From [Clostridium] leptum DSM 753 (GTDB taxonomy: Bacteria; Bacillota; Clostridia; Oscillospirales; Acutalibacteraceae), in NCBI GenBank assembly GCA_000154345.1, contig DS480350.1, forward strand, positions 62,001 through 126,000: a DNA stretch of 64,000 nucleotides, in the 5' to 3' direction. The translations under genes and the position numbers were made by a program. The notes under the pieces are model-generated. The model worked only from the letters and a program-made list of their open reading frames with translations. It was not told the origin of the DNA and ran no database searches. Positions 25,242 through 34,681 of the stretch are shown here, piece by piece (within the stretch, counting starts at the first letter, position 1; each line of letters opens with the position of its first letter).

Positions 25242-27745
25242 AACGCAACTTAAAAACACTGCTATTAGGAAGTCCAAGGGAGATTACAATTCCCGGCAGC
25301 AGGTTTCCAAACGGTACGCAAAATCTTGTTCCAGTGGTAGATATCCAAAAGGGCGTGCTTATCACTGAAGATGGTCGTTACATAAAGGTTCTGGAGATTG
25401 TTCCAACTAATTTCTATCTGAAATCTAGGATTGAGCAGCAGAATATAATTTATTATTTTTCATGTTATTTGAAAATAGCGCCTCAGTCTCTCCAGATCCT
25501 TGTATGTACACAAAGAGCGGATATTGACGCTTATTGTGATCAAATGGAAAAGTATTATAACCGTGAAAAAAATGAAAACTGTAAAGCAATGATTTTGGAA
25601 GACGCACAGCTGGTCAATTATTTGGCTTCTTATGAAGCGGTTACCCGCCGGTTTTATCTTATTTACGAATATAAGGGGGAAGCAACGGAGTTTACTGAAA
25701 TTTCCAAGGAGCTTGCAGATCAGGCGGAGACCGCTTATCAGTATTTGGATTATTGCGGCTTGGAGGTGCTGCGGCATGACAACTACGATGAATTCCTTCT
25801 GAGAACTGTGTATACGGCTTATCATAAACAATCTGCCCGCAATATCAATTTTAGCGCACTCATGGAGCAGGTGGGGCCGGTTTTTAATACCCCAGAGATC
25901 ACAGAAGATCAGCTGGAAGAAGAGGATAGTGAGGGAATTACCACAATACAAGATGTTCTTGCTCCCACAGAGGCAGATTTAGAACATAGTAAATATATCT
26001 TAATCGATGGTGTCTATCATGCCTACCTATATATAACAGGCTATAGTTATCCTACAGAGCGAGGTTTAGCCTGGCTTTCTCCATTGATCGAACTTGGAGA
26101 CGGAATCTCCCTCAGTTTCTTTTTGGAGAAAAAGCGGAAGGAACAGATTTTATCTAAGGTAGTGAAAACTACGATGATTAATCGAAGCCGGCTCCGTGAC
26201 ATAGAAGATATCCGGGCGGATTATGAAGAGCTGGATGACGCCATTTATTCAGGCATGTATATTAAGGACCGACTTAACCGAGATGGAGAAGATTTTTTCT
26301 ATATGCACACCTTAATTGAGGTAACCGCTCTTGACGAAACGACCCTTAATAAGCGGATTAAGCAGGTCCAAAATTTGTGTGTTTCCATGGACATGACCGC
26401 GCGGCGGGCAGATTGGTGCCATGAGCAGTGTTTTCGATCTATGCTTCCGATAGCAAAGCTGGATATGGATATCGCCAAAAGAACGCAAAGAAACGTCCTC
26501 ACCTCCGGGGCCGCAGGTGCTTTTCCGTTTTCCTCTTTTGAACTATGTGATAATAAGGGTGTTTTGATGGGGATTAACCTGCATAACAATTCGGCGGTAA
26601 TTGTGGACAATTTCAATTCCGATATTTATAGTAACGGTAATCTGGCTATTTTTGGCATGAGTGGTGCGGGCAAAACCTATACTTTGCTTTTGCTGGCCAT
26701 GAGGCTGAGAATGTGCGGGGTTCAGGTATTCATCATCGCTCCTGAAAAAGGATTTGAATACCGCTGTGCCTGTGAGGCGATTGGAGGGCAGTTTCTGCGA
26801 TTGTCGCCAGGCTCTGAAGACTGCATTAATCTGATGGAGATCCGGAGATCAACTCTAGATATTGACAGCAACCTAGCCAATAACATTCAAAGAAATGATT
26901 CTGTGCTTTTAAGCAAAGTACAGGACCTGCACACCTACATACGGCTTAGGTATCCGCAGATAACACCGGAGGAGGCATATCAGCTCAATATCGCCATATT
27001 GGAGTGTTATGAAAGCTTCGGTATCACTAAGGATAATCGGTCACTTTTGAATCCGGATGGTTCTTTTAAGGCAATGCCTGATTTTACCCATTTATATTCC
27101 TGTCTCCTGAAATATCCTTCTTTAAAAAATGTGGCGCTGGCCGTCAAAGAAATCATAGATTTTGGAATGGGAGGACAGACAAATGTGGATTTGTTTTCTT
27201 CCTTTATCGTATTGGATACCTCGGGGGCTAAGAAAAAGGATATCAGCTCTTCAACCTTTGTAGCGACTTCTTTTATTCGCGATGAGCTCAGCCGCTCCCG
27301 GACTCGAAAAAAAGCCGTTTTAGGAGATGAACTCTGGGTGATCGCCGGCGAGGAAGGCAACGAACAGGCGGCGGATTTTATCATTGAGATGGTAAAGCTG
27401 ATCCGTGGGTACGGTGCGATTTTTGTTTCCGCTACCCAGAACACCCTTGATTATTTCGCTCTGCGCGACGGCAAATTTGGGGACGCTTTATTAAACAACA
27501 GCCGTTTGAAGCTCCTGCTCCAGATGGAGGAGGCGGAAGCGATTAAATTGCAGGAAAAGCTGGGACTTTCTGATGAGGAGGTTATGCAGGTTGTACGATG
27601 CGGGCGGGGGCAGGGACTCCTGTGCGCTGGAAAAAATCGAATTGGTATTGAAATCCGTTCCTCACAAACAGAGTATGAACTGATCACCACCAATCGTACT
27701 GATCTGGAAAAGCGGGAGGCGCGGACAGACACGGCGGAATTGTAA
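25199..27745 (+). CDS. VirB4-family conjugation ATPase
   Basis: 848 residues from ATG 25199, after AGGGGG. The N-terminal TraC/VirB4 domain (about 60-400) is followed by a P-loop ATPase domain. Walker A GMSGAGKT is at 486-493, and VLGDELWVIAG is the Walker B region with its acidic pair. The C-terminal part has SATQNTLDYF, the conserved T-x-Q-N motif. VirB4 powers assembly of the secretion channel at the cytoplasmic membrane. All nucleotide-binding motifs are intact. It is followed by a bidirectional terminator and an unrelated gene on the other strand. Confidence 0.93.
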   Translation: MDKHKKNNQKEKRVKRNLKTLLLGSPREITIPGSRFPNGTQNLVPVVDIQKGVLITEDGRYIKVLEIVPTNFYLKSRIEQQNIIYYFSCYLKIAPQSLQILVCTQRADIDAYCDQMEKYYNREKNENCKAMILEDAQLVNYLASYEAVTRRFYLIYEYKGEATEFTEISKELADQAETAYQYLDYCGLEVLRHDNYDEFLLRTVYTAYHKQSARNINFSALMEQVGPVFNTPEITEDQLEEEDSEGITTIQDVLAPTEADLEHSKYILIDGVYHAYLYITGYSYPTERGLAWLSPLIELGDGISLSFFLEKKRKEQILSKVVKTTMINRSRLRDIEDIRADYEELDDAIYSGMYIKDRLNRDGEDFFYMHTLIEVTALDETTLNKRIKQVQNLCVSMDMTARRADWCHEQCFRSMLPIAKLDMDIAKRTQRNVLTSGAAGAFPFSSFELCDNKGVLMGINLHNNSAVIVDNFNSDIYSNGNLAIFGMSGAGKTYTLLLLAMRLRMCGVQVFIIAPEKGFEYRCACEAIGGQFLRLSPGSEDCINLMEIRRSTLDIDSNLANNIQRNDSVLLSKVQDLHTYIRLRYPQITPEEAYQLNIAILECYESFGITKDNRSLLNPDGSFKAMPDFTHLYSCLLKYPSLKNVALAVKEIIDFGMGGQTNVDLFSSFIVLDTSGAKKKDISSSTFVATSFIRDELSRSRTRKKAVLGDELWVIAGEEGNEQAADFIIEMVKLIRGYGAIFVSATQNTLDYFALRDGKFGDALLNNSRLKLLLQMEEAEAIKLQEKLGLSDEEVMQVVRCGRGQGLLCAGKNRIGIEIRSSQTEYELITTNRTDLEKREARTDTAEL

Positions 27746-27779
27746 AAGAGCTGTTTCCCTGTGAAAGGAAGCAGCTCTT
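27746..27779. terminator. Bidirectional terminator between virB4 and the AlbA_2 gene
   Basis: An 8-bp outer stem (27746-27753 with 27772-27779) plus an inner TTCC/GGAA pairing, with A-rich and T-rich flanks. It separates the converging genes. Confidence 0.65.
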
Positions 27780-27788
27780 GGGTAAGTT

Positions 27789-29078
27789 TTATTTTAATTT
27801 GTAGGTTACTGACGGGCCGGAGCCGGATTTTTCAATCAAGTTTTCTTTTAAAAGTTCGTTAATGAGATTGATTGCGGTGAACTTGGAACAGTTTAAGACG
27901 CTTTCAACTTCTTTACGGGTGATTTCTTTTTTAGTTTCTAAAATTGTTAAAATCTGTTCTCGGTTTGTTCCCTTTGTTTGGGAAAAAGGAACCTCGATGA
28001 TTTTGGGAAGAGTAACGACAAAGGAGGCGGGAGCCGGCGCAAAAACAGGCTGTTCCAAACAGCCCTCATAGCTTTCAATGATCCTGCGGATACCGGTTCC
28101 ATAGCTCTCAATCAGTTTTAGCCGGTAAAATACATTTGCCAGCACCATATTTCTGGATTGAGAAACACCGCCTAAGATATCCTGCATCGTCATTCCTTTG
28201 ACCAAACCGCCGATGGATACAAATTCGATCCGATCCTCATAAATGTTGATTAAGATGCTGCCGGAATAGTCGTAGTCGCGATGCACAATCGCGTTTAAAA
28301 GGGCTTCGCGGAGCGCATAGGGAGGATAGTCCGGATGATCTACCCGCTTTAAGCCTTCAATCGTTGTGTTGAGGTTGTTATTTAGGCTGATGAACTCATA
28401 GGCTTCATCCATTTGTTTCAAAACAGAGCCGGAAAATTCTTTTCTGGTCTTAAACGCGGTTTTTCCAACGCCTTCATAAACGGCGCATTTTATGGTGTGC
28501 TCACATTGATCAGAGAGCAGAAGAGCCGCATTTGTGTAATATCCATCGGCATCGATCAGTCGAAGAGTCCGTTTGTTGCTTTCATTAAATGACATATTGT
28601 TATCAGAAAAATACCGTTCGGCATATTCAAAGGTTAGTTCCTGATTTAAGCACCGGGACCGGTCAAAGGCTATACCGTCGCTTTCCCGCAGCAGCTCCCG
28701 GATCAGATCTTCCGTAGCCGGGACAGAAGAAACTCCATGACGGACAAATACGCCAGTCGGCTTCAAACCTTTATCAGCTAGGTGATAGGGGCGTTTCGTT
28801 CCACGGAGCACAGACACTTTGACGATGGTTTTTTCAGCTTCTTTTATGGCTTCAATGGAGGTATACGCGGTTAAATCCGGCTTGATACCGTCACGAATCA
28901 TATTTCCAATTTGTTCCATCGTTTGTTCCGGATTTTTAACACCGGCGATATCACCGTTTTTATCCACGCCGACATAGATTTCTCCGCCTTCAGAGTTAGC
29001 GAACGCAACGATTTCTTTTTTGAAATCCGCATTAATTTCCCGTTTCAATTCTACGGTAAAGCTTTCTTCATAAGTCAT
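27789..29078 (-). CDS. AlbA_2 (Schlafen-type) domain ATP-binding regulator-like protein
   Basis: 429 residues. The N-terminal AlbA_2 domain (about 5-125) has ESFTVELKREI and FANSEGGEIYVGVDKNG. The central GHKL-type ATPase region (about 240-330) has LREALLNAIVHRDYDYSG and YEDRIEFVSIGG. The C-terminal winged helix (about 365-429) has KKEITRKEVESVLNCSKFTAI. Proteins of this build are nucleic-acid-binding and often act as transcription regulators; some AlbA_2 proteins act in defence or RNA cleavage. It is the only leftward gene in the ICE1 transfer region, has its own terminator and a palindromic operator in front, and so looks like an inserted, self-regulated unit. Confidence 0.8.
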   Translation of the reverse strand: MTYEESFTVELKREINADFKKEIVAFANSEGGEIYVGVDKNGDIAGVKNPEQTMEQIGNMIRDGIKPDLTAYTSIEAIKEAEKTIVKVSVLRGTKRPYHLADKGLKPTGVFVRHGVSSVPATEDLIRELLRESDGIAFDRSRCLNQELTFEYAERYFSDNNMSFNESNKRTLRLIDADGYYTNAALLLSDQCEHTIKCAVYEGVGKTAFKTRKEFSGSVLKQMDEAYEFISLNNNLNTTIEGLKRVDHPDYPPYALREALLNAIVHRDYDYSGSILINIYEDRIEFVSIGGLVKGMTMQDILGGVSQSRNMVLANVFYRLKLIESYGTGIRRIIESYEGCLEQPVFAPAPASFVVTLPKIIEVPFSQTKGTNREQILTILETKKEITRKEVESVLNCSKFTAINLINELLKENLIEKSGSGPSVTYKLK

Positions 29079-29097
29079 AAACTCACCTACTTTTTAT

Positions 29098-29149
29098 GTA
29101 TCGTTTGAAATCGTTTGTATCGTTATTATATAACGATAATCAAACGATT
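29098..29149. promoter_or_regulatory. Palindromic operator before the AlbA_2 gene
   Basis: An extended palindrome, 29109-29126 with 29130-29149, built from ATCGTTTG and ATCGTTAT units and broken only by a two-base insertion. A further half-site lies at 29098-29107. It sits 20-70 bases upstream of the leftward start at 29078 and just before the rightward gene at 29223, so a protein bound here could control both directions. Confidence 0.6.
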
Positions 29150-29222
29150 ACAAGAGGAAACTGTCGATTACCCCAAATTAACTGTTATTTTTTCAATTCT
29201 TACTGTACGAGGAGTGATTTTT

Positions 29223-29867
29223 ATGGAAATCTCAGAAAAAGCAATTCAGGATATGCAAAGGCAGGTAGACGCCTGCTCATCATACATAGATGCCCTGGCG
29301 CGAAATTCCTGCCGTTCGCCGGAAAAGGTTAATACCATGTTGGATGCCGCCATGCAAAAAATAGAGTTGTGCTGCATTGAACTGCGGCGTATATGTGAAA
29401 TAAACCGCCCCGCATCCAATCCGGTCCTGTTCGCACAATCCAGTTATTATGCGAAAGAGATCTATGGAGAAGTAACGCTGATGGATACCGGCTGGCTGGA
29501 TATTCGCCTGAACGCCTTACTGCCCCACTGCCGGTTTTCCGGAGGAACGCAGTATATTTCTGATACAATTACACGCCTGCTGAAGCGATTCCGAGACACA
29601 GGCGGCGAGCTGCCATTTTTTCAAAAAGCTTTTCTGGCGATTGTGGAGCATCGGCCAGTTGCCGGGTGCGGAGCGTTCGATCAGGACAATAAAGGATTTA
29701 AAGCAGTGATCAATTCATTGAAAGGAAGAGTTTTCGCGGATGATGACCAATTTGAATTGTCGCTTGGGCTTTTTACAATCCAAGATGAAGAAAGCTGCTG
29801 TCATATTTATGTCACACCGTCCGATGCGGCCGGCGACTTTCTTTACCAGATGGCTGAGCCGTTTTGA
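29223..29867 (+). CDS. Conserved ICE protein (DUF6100-like)
   Basis: 214 residues from ATG 29223, after GAGGAGTG; the frame is open to 29115, but that start has no binding site. Soluble, with mixed helix and beta prediction by eye; the best conserved-looking stretch is DTGWLDIRLNALLPHCRFSG. I recall this family as DUF6100 in Firmicutes ICEs, but that name is from memory. Function unknown. It restarts the rightward transfer operon after the AlbA_2 gene. Confidence 0.65.
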   Translation: MEISEKAIQDMQRQVDACSSYIDALARNSCRSPEKVNTMLDAAMQKIELCCIELRRICEINRPASNPVLFAQSSYYAKEIYGEVTLMDTGWLDIRLNALLPHCRFSGGTQYISDTITRLLKRFRDTGGELPFFQKAFLAIVEHRPVAGCGAFDQDNKGFKAVINSLKGRVFADDDQFELSLGLFTIQDEESCCHIYVTPSDAAGDFLYQMAEPF

Positions 29868-29917
29868 AATATTATGCCCTATGCTTGTTCCAAAAAAACT
29901 GCGGGAGAAAGAAATGG

Positions 29918-30037
29918 TTGGGAAAAAAGAATATCAAGGATAAGGCAAAAGGCCCGTATCATGGGAAAAAGAAGCCGGAATCCGCCTCTAATACGCAAGG
30001 GAGCAAGCAGGCTTACGTCGGGGTGTACGGTTTATGA
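29918..30037 (+). CDS. Very small basic protein translationally coupled to the next gene
   Basis: 39 residues from TTG 29918 (GGGAGAAAG 7-15 bases upstream): a lysine/glycine-rich peptide containing KAKGPYHGKKKPESASN and ending VGVYGL. Its stop overlaps the next start as ATGA (30034-30037), which supports it as a real gene. It is probably nucleic-acid-binding or ribosome-associated because of its charge, but no family is recognised. Other short frames in this stretch (for example ending 29943) lack such coupling. Confidence 0.45.
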   Translation: MGKKNIKDKAKGPYHGKKKPESASNTQGSKQAYVGVYGL

Positions 30038-31125
30038 TTTTTACACGTACAGAAATTGAGGCTCTAAGGTTATGTGCCTGGTGCAAGGATCTCCCCACTG
30101 GCAGCGCGGAAATACTGCCTGAGAATACGATCCGTCTGTTATTGATTTTAGGGCTTATCAGAAAGAGCAGATGCGGTCTAAGTTACAGAATAACTTCCAA
30201 AGGAAACGCGGTTTTGCAAGCCGCGGGATTTTTCTATGAGCCGGATAAGCAGTATCTGGGAAAAAGCCAGGCATTGATTAGGAGACTTTGTCTTGCTTCT
30301 CTTACCTCCTTTTTTTGGAGGATCGGAGCAGACGTTTTCTGTGATGCTCCGGGAGAAAGACTGGACGACATATTTCTTCCTTCTTTCGCGCTGCGCCGAA
30401 AGGTTTCTACTAACCTTCTCGGAGGTACGAGGCTGGCTGGTTTTTACTATTCGGGAAATACGGCGTTCATTCCATACTGCCTTATGCCGGACGACGATGG
30501 TTTATACGCGGAGGCAGAACAAAGGATTTTCAAGTCGGAGGCCTTAATTGGCAAGCGTCAGCCGTTCGTAATTTACAGCGGCCTGGGAACACTGGAGCAG
30601 ATTTTAGAAACCATTTTATGTCCAAAGGAGAAAAAGGCAAGATCGACTACCGATACCTATTGGGAAGCCCTGAAAAAGTTCACTTGTCCCATGGGGGTGG
30701 TTCCATTGAATGAAAACGGTATGCGCCAGCTTCGGATATTGGGAGTTCCCTGCTATAGAGAAAAACTGATTCATCAAATACTGGGGAAGGACTATCTGCC
30801 TTCGCTTCAAAGTACGGCTGATGGATGCAGCGCTTCGACAAAGGAGAATTTTTTGATTGGGATTGACTGTGATGTCAACCGGTTTGAGCGTGCGATCCGA
30901 AAGGAGCGAAAGAAAGTTCACATTATTCTTTTATCCAGTCAGCTGAGAGCGATACGAGGATATTTGAAAGGGAAAAACGCAATTCTTCATTCTCTCGATA
31001 CAGAAATTGTGGAACAGGCGCTGGGGCTTCCCAAAAAACTTTCGGATTTGGATTTATCACCATTTCAAAAACAGGATGGAGAATATCTGTATGTCCCGGA
31101 TTTTGATGTTTGTCCAAAAATATAA
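30034..31125 (+). CDS. Conserved ICE protein of unknown function with winged-helix-like start
   Basis: 363 residues; the start overlaps the stop of the small upstream gene. The first 65 residues (LPENTIRLLLILGLIRKS, then YRITSKGNAVLQ) look like a winged helix. The rest is a mixed domain with no motif I can name; it may act in processing or regulation of the element. The 3' end overlaps the VirD4 start by 35 bases, so it belongs to the same operon. Confidence 0.65.
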   Translation: MIFTRTEIEALRLCAWCKDLPTGSAEILPENTIRLLLILGLIRKSRCGLSYRITSKGNAVLQAAGFFYEPDKQYLGKSQALIRRLCLASLTSFFWRIGADVFCDAPGERLDDIFLPSFALRRKVSTNLLGGTRLAGFYYSGNTAFIPYCLMPDDDGLYAEAEQRIFKSEALIGKRQPFVIYSGLGTLEQILETILCPKEKKARSTTDTYWEALKKFTCPMGVVPLNENGMRQLRILGVPCYREKLIHQILGKDYLPSLQSTADGCSASTKENFLIGIDCDVNRFERAIRKERKKVHIILLSSQLRAIRGYLKGKNAILHSLDTEIVEQALGLPKKLSDLDLSPFQKQDGEYLYVPDFDVCPKI

Positions 31126-33091
31126 AAGTAAAATAAAAGACATTTGGAAAAGGAATCAAAAGAGGCTCCCTACATATATTTTTCTGTTTATCGCGGGGCT
31201 CTATCTTTACGGATTTCTGGTTCACTCCATTGTCACAGGTATTGATAATGTTTGGCAGAAAAGAGAAAACGACTTGTTTACTTGGAATCCTGTAGAGAAT
31301 GTCGGATCAATTTTTACCGTGCGCGGCATTGGAACGACGGGCTTTCTGATTCTGATGTACTGTCTGTCCAGTAAAAAGGGATATAACCTGATTTCTAAAT
31401 TTAAAATCACAAAAGACAAAGAACGCGGTTTTGAGATTTTATCTGAAGGAACGCATGGCACCTCCGGTTGGCTGAACAAATCGGAGATAGAGAAGATTCT
31501 AAATGTATCGTCGCTGAACTCTATGACAGAGACTCTTTTCGGAAAACTGGATAATGGCGGTTATGTGGGAATGAAAGAATTGCTGGGAATGTCAAAAAAC
31601 ATTATGGTGTACGGCGCTCCGGGTACAGGAAAGTCCCGCGGTTTTGTAATGCCGTTTATCATGCAGGCGGTTAAGCGCGGGGAGAGTATGGTAATCTGCG
31701 ACAGTAAGGCTGAGTTCTATGAAATGTACTCGGAATATCTGAGAAATGAAGGTTACTTTGTCCGAAGCTATAACCTTTTGGACCTCCAGGCCTCTGATGG
31801 GTGGAACTGCCTTATGGATTCCGCTGATGATGTAAATCTGGTGCAGCATATCGCAGAAGTTATTATTCGCAATACTTCCGCCGATTCAGAACGGGAAGAT
31901 TTCTGGTCAAAGGCCGAAAAGAATCTATTGATGGCGCTGATCCATTATGTCCAGTCATTGACTTATCCAAATTCTGATAAGCTGCTTCCACCGGAAGAAC
32001 GCAGTTTGGGAACCATATACCGTCTGCTCGCTTCAACCTCTGTTGCTGAAATGGACGCCAGGTTCCGGGCGCTTCCTCCAGGGCATCCGGCGCTTCCCCC
32101 TTACGGCATTTTCCGTCAGGCGCCTCACAATATTTGGGGAAATATCATGATCGGACTTGGTTCCAGACTGAATGTATTCCAAAACAAGCTGGCCGACAGC
32201 ATTACGAAATATAACGAGATTGATTTGGAAGAACCAGGAAAACGAAAATGCGCCTATTTTTGTATTATTTCTGATCAGGACGATACCTATCGTTTTTTAT
32301 CCTCCATGTTCTTTTCTCTTTTATTCATCAAGCTTTTCGACTTTGCCCGAAAATCTGAAAACCGGCGTCTTCCAGTCCGCGTAAATGTATTGATGGATGA
32401 ATTCTGTAACATTGATTTACCGAACAGTAAGAAGTATTTAAGTGTATCCAGAAGCCGAAATATTGATATCCAGTGTGTAGCCCAATCAGTAAGCCAGCTT
32501 GCAGACCGGTATCCGCGTACAGAATGGCAGGAGCTTGTCGGCGACTGCGATTACCAGCTTTTTTTGGGCTGCAATGACACCATGACTGCGGATTTTATTT
32601 CTTCACAATGCGGTAATATCACGGTGCGGGTAAACAGCGCCAGTATTCCTATGACGCCGATGTTTTCTCTTTCTTCTAATCATGCCCGGTACTCTCAAGG
32701 AAAAAACAGCGCTGGCCGGCCTTTGATGATGCCTGACGAAATCCGAAGGCTTCCCAAAGATAAGGCTATTTTACTGGTGCGCGGCGCAAAACCGCTGATG
32801 CTCTATAAAATCGTCCCAGAAGAACATCCTGACTTTAAAAAACTGCGGTTTTGCAAGGCGGTTGATTATGTTCCGGATTGGAGAAAAAGAGAGTGTGAAA
32901 GGCAGAATGTCATTTCAAAAGAAGATACGGATAAGAAAGAGAATACATTCCAGATAAGGATAAAGGAGGCGGATATAGAAAGTGCAGAGTATGTCCCGAA
33001 CGAAGAGGAATTGGAACTGCATCCGTCTATTAATTTATCTAAGGGGATTGACTGTGAGACGCTGACAGAGGTTTCCCCCGAAGATGTTTAA
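31091..33091 (+). CDS. VirD4/TraG-family type IV coupling protein
   Basis: About 666 residues from ATG 31091 (GGAGAA upstream); an in-frame ATG at 31106 is a possible alternative. Two N-terminal membrane spans (about 23-45 and 74-95) precede the ATPase. Walker A GAPGTGKS is at 175-182 and Walker B is in NVLMDEFCNID. The coupling protein brings the relaxase-DNA complex to the channel. The C-terminal tail is acidic. Its last eight bases overlap the open frame of the next gene. It is the ICE1 coupling protein; no relaxase is visible in ICE1, which is odd. Confidence 0.9.
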   Translation: MSRILMFVQKYKSKIKDIWKRNQKRLPTYIFLFIAGLYLYGFLVHSIVTGIDNVWQKRENDLFTWNPVENVGSIFTVRGIGTTGFLILMYCLSSKKGYNLISKFKITKDKERGFEILSEGTHGTSGWLNKSEIEKILNVSSLNSMTETLFGKLDNGGYVGMKELLGMSKNIMVYGAPGTGKSRGFVMPFIMQAVKRGESMVICDSKAEFYEMYSEYLRNEGYFVRSYNLLDLQASDGWNCLMDSADDVNLVQHIAEVIIRNTSADSEREDFWSKAEKNLLMALIHYVQSLTYPNSDKLLPPEERSLGTIYRLLASTSVAEMDARFRALPPGHPALPPYGIFRQAPHNIWGNIMIGLGSRLNVFQNKLADSITKYNEIDLEEPGKRKCAYFCIISDQDDTYRFLSSMFFSLLFIKLFDFARKSENRRLPVRVNVLMDEFCNIDLPNSKKYLSVSRSRNIDIQCVAQSVSQLADRYPRTEWQELVGDCDYQLFLGCNDTMTADFISSQCGNITVRVNSASIPMTPMFSLSSNHARYSQGKNSAGRPLMMPDEIRRLPKDKAILLVRGAKPLMLYKIVPEEHPDFKKLRFCKAVDYVPDWRKRECERQNVISKEDTDKKENTFQIRIKEADIESAEYVPNEEELELHPSINLSKGIDCETLTEVSPEDV

Positions 33092-33116
33092 AATGAAAAG
33101 TAGGAAAGAGGGATTG

Positions 33117-34154
33117 ATGATGATAGACCGAACATACCGGATCAGCGACGTGGTGAATGAGGAATTTCTGCGGTTTCCTCTGATACTGCTGTCAAATCCG
33201 CGCTACAAAGAAATGTCCCTTGAAGCTAAATTTGTATACGCCCTGCTTCTCAACCGACTAACCCTTTCGCAAAAAAATGGCTGGATTAACGAAGATAACG
33301 AGGTTTACCTTATTTACACCCGGGAGGAAGCGGCTTCCCTTCTCAACATTTCGTATAAAAAGGCTATCTCTGCTTTCCGGGAACTAATTGAGAAAAAATT
33401 ATTATATGAACAGCGGCAAGGGCGCGGATACCCTAATCTGCTGTATGTTTTAAAAGCGGAATTAACTGATATGGAAGCAATAAAAATTTTGGAAGAGGAG
33501 GAGAAACGGGAAGAAAATGAAACCGCGGGTGATTGCTGCGGCATTGAACAATTTCAAGATGATGCGGTAAAAACTGCCGAAGCCGGGCTTCAAGAACTGC
33601 CAAAACCGCAGGTCTTAAACTGCCGAAATGGAAGATCAAGAACTGTCGCTTTCACACATCAAGAACTGCCGGAAGGGCACTTAAGTAAGATTAAAAATAT
33701 TCAGACTGAGATAAGCGAGAATGATAGTAGTCCTTCTGTCTATCCGGAAGAAAACAGCACGAAAGAACGGACAGACGAAGAGGCGCAGCGGTTAAATAAG
33801 ATTTTTGAGCGCTGCGAATTGGATTTATTCCACGAAAATATTCAAAGGATGTTTCGGGCGGTCATTGAACGTCTGTACTATTCTGAGACGGTCAAGATAG
33901 GGAACTCCCGGATGCCAGGTGATAAAATCCGCAGTTACCTGGAATTGCTGGAGGCGGATGATTTGATTGCCGTACTAGACAAGATGAAGCAAAACCAGGC
34001 AAAAATCATCAATCCTACAGGCTATATGATGTCTATGATCTTTAACGAGCTCTGCGAAAAAGACAGCGGTCTGATTCTTAGCCTTCCGCCGGAATACCAG
34101 CCGACTTCTAATTTTTATTTATCATCAGAAGATAACTGGAAAGGGGACGGTTAA
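33117..34154 (+). CDS. repA: RepA_N-family replication initiator
   Basis: 345 residues from ATG 33117 (or 33120) after AGGAAAGAGGG. The N-terminal RepA_N domain has YRISDVVNEEFLRFPLILLS, MSLEAKFVYALLLNR and a winged-helix segment EEAASLLNISYKKAISAFRE. A variable acidic middle is followed by a C-terminal domain (about 240-330) with GDKIRSYLELLEADDL and INPTGYMMSMIF. RepA_N proteins start theta replication of Gram-positive plasmids. In an ICE such a gene would allow replication of the excised circle and fits the parAB pair. Confidence 0.8.
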   Translation: MMIDRTYRISDVVNEEFLRFPLILLSNPRYKEMSLEAKFVYALLLNRLTLSQKNGWINEDNEVYLIYTREEAASLLNISYKKAISAFRELIEKKLLYEQRQGRGYPNLLYVLKAELTDMEAIKILEEEEKREENETAGDCCGIEQFQDDAVKTAEAGLQELPKPQVLNCRNGRSRTVAFTHQELPEGHLSKIKNIQTEISENDSSPSVYPEENSTKERTDEEAQRLNKIFERCELDLFHENIQRMFRAVIERLYYSETVKIGNSRMPGDKIRSYLELLEADDLIAVLDKMKQNQAKIINPTGYMMSMIFNELCEKDSGLILSLPPEYQPTSNFYLSSEDNWKGDG

Positions 34155-34664
34155 ATGCTTTTAAGCAAGCCTCAAAAGTCTCTAATCCGGCTGTTACGGG
34201 AATTTGGTGCTGTAAGAGAGGGACAGGCTCAAAAGCTGTTAATCATGGAATATCCGAGTTTGAAGTGGGAACCGGTGATTCGCCAACTGGAAAACGGCGG
34301 CCTGGTACGCAGAACAGACGGCTGTGTGAAGATTCCGGATCACTATCCGGAAATCAGTTTACTGAATGCTATAGACGTTATGCTTCTTCTAAGCCCTAAG
34401 AAAATCGAACTGTTCCAAAAAGGGATGCCGCCATTTTCTGTTACGTTTTTTAAAGAAAGGAATCAAACGCTCTGGCGCTATGACATTTGTTCCGTACCAT
34501 TGGGAGGAGAGCCGATGATCAGCGCCGCTCTGGAAGGCATAAGCACGAAGTATCGAATGATGGTTTTTATTCTTGAAAAACCGGAGCAGCAAAAAAGTAT
34601 ATTCGTACCTTGTGAACATTGTTTTACCTGGAAAGATAACGGCGAATATCGCTTTTACAAATGA
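34155..34664 (+). CDS. Winged-helix-like conserved ICE protein
   Basis: 169 residues, starting at the base after the repA stop. The first 65 residues (SKPQKSLIRLLREFGAVREG, then VIRQLENGGLVRRTDG) have winged-helix character; the remainder may be a restriction-fold-like mixed domain similar to plasmid DUF5697 proteins, a name I give from memory. Probably a regulator of replication or transfer. It overlaps the open frame of the next gene. Confidence 0.6.
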   Translation: MLLSKPQKSLIRLLREFGAVREGQAQKLLIMEYPSLKWEPVIRQLENGGLVRRTDGCVKIPDHYPEISLLNAIDVMLLLSPKKIELFQKGMPPFSVTFFKERNQTLWRYDICSVPLGGEPMISAALEGISTKYRMMVFILEKPEQQKSIFVPCEHCFTWKDNGEYRFYK

Positions 34665-34681
34665 TTAAGGAGGAAAAGCTA

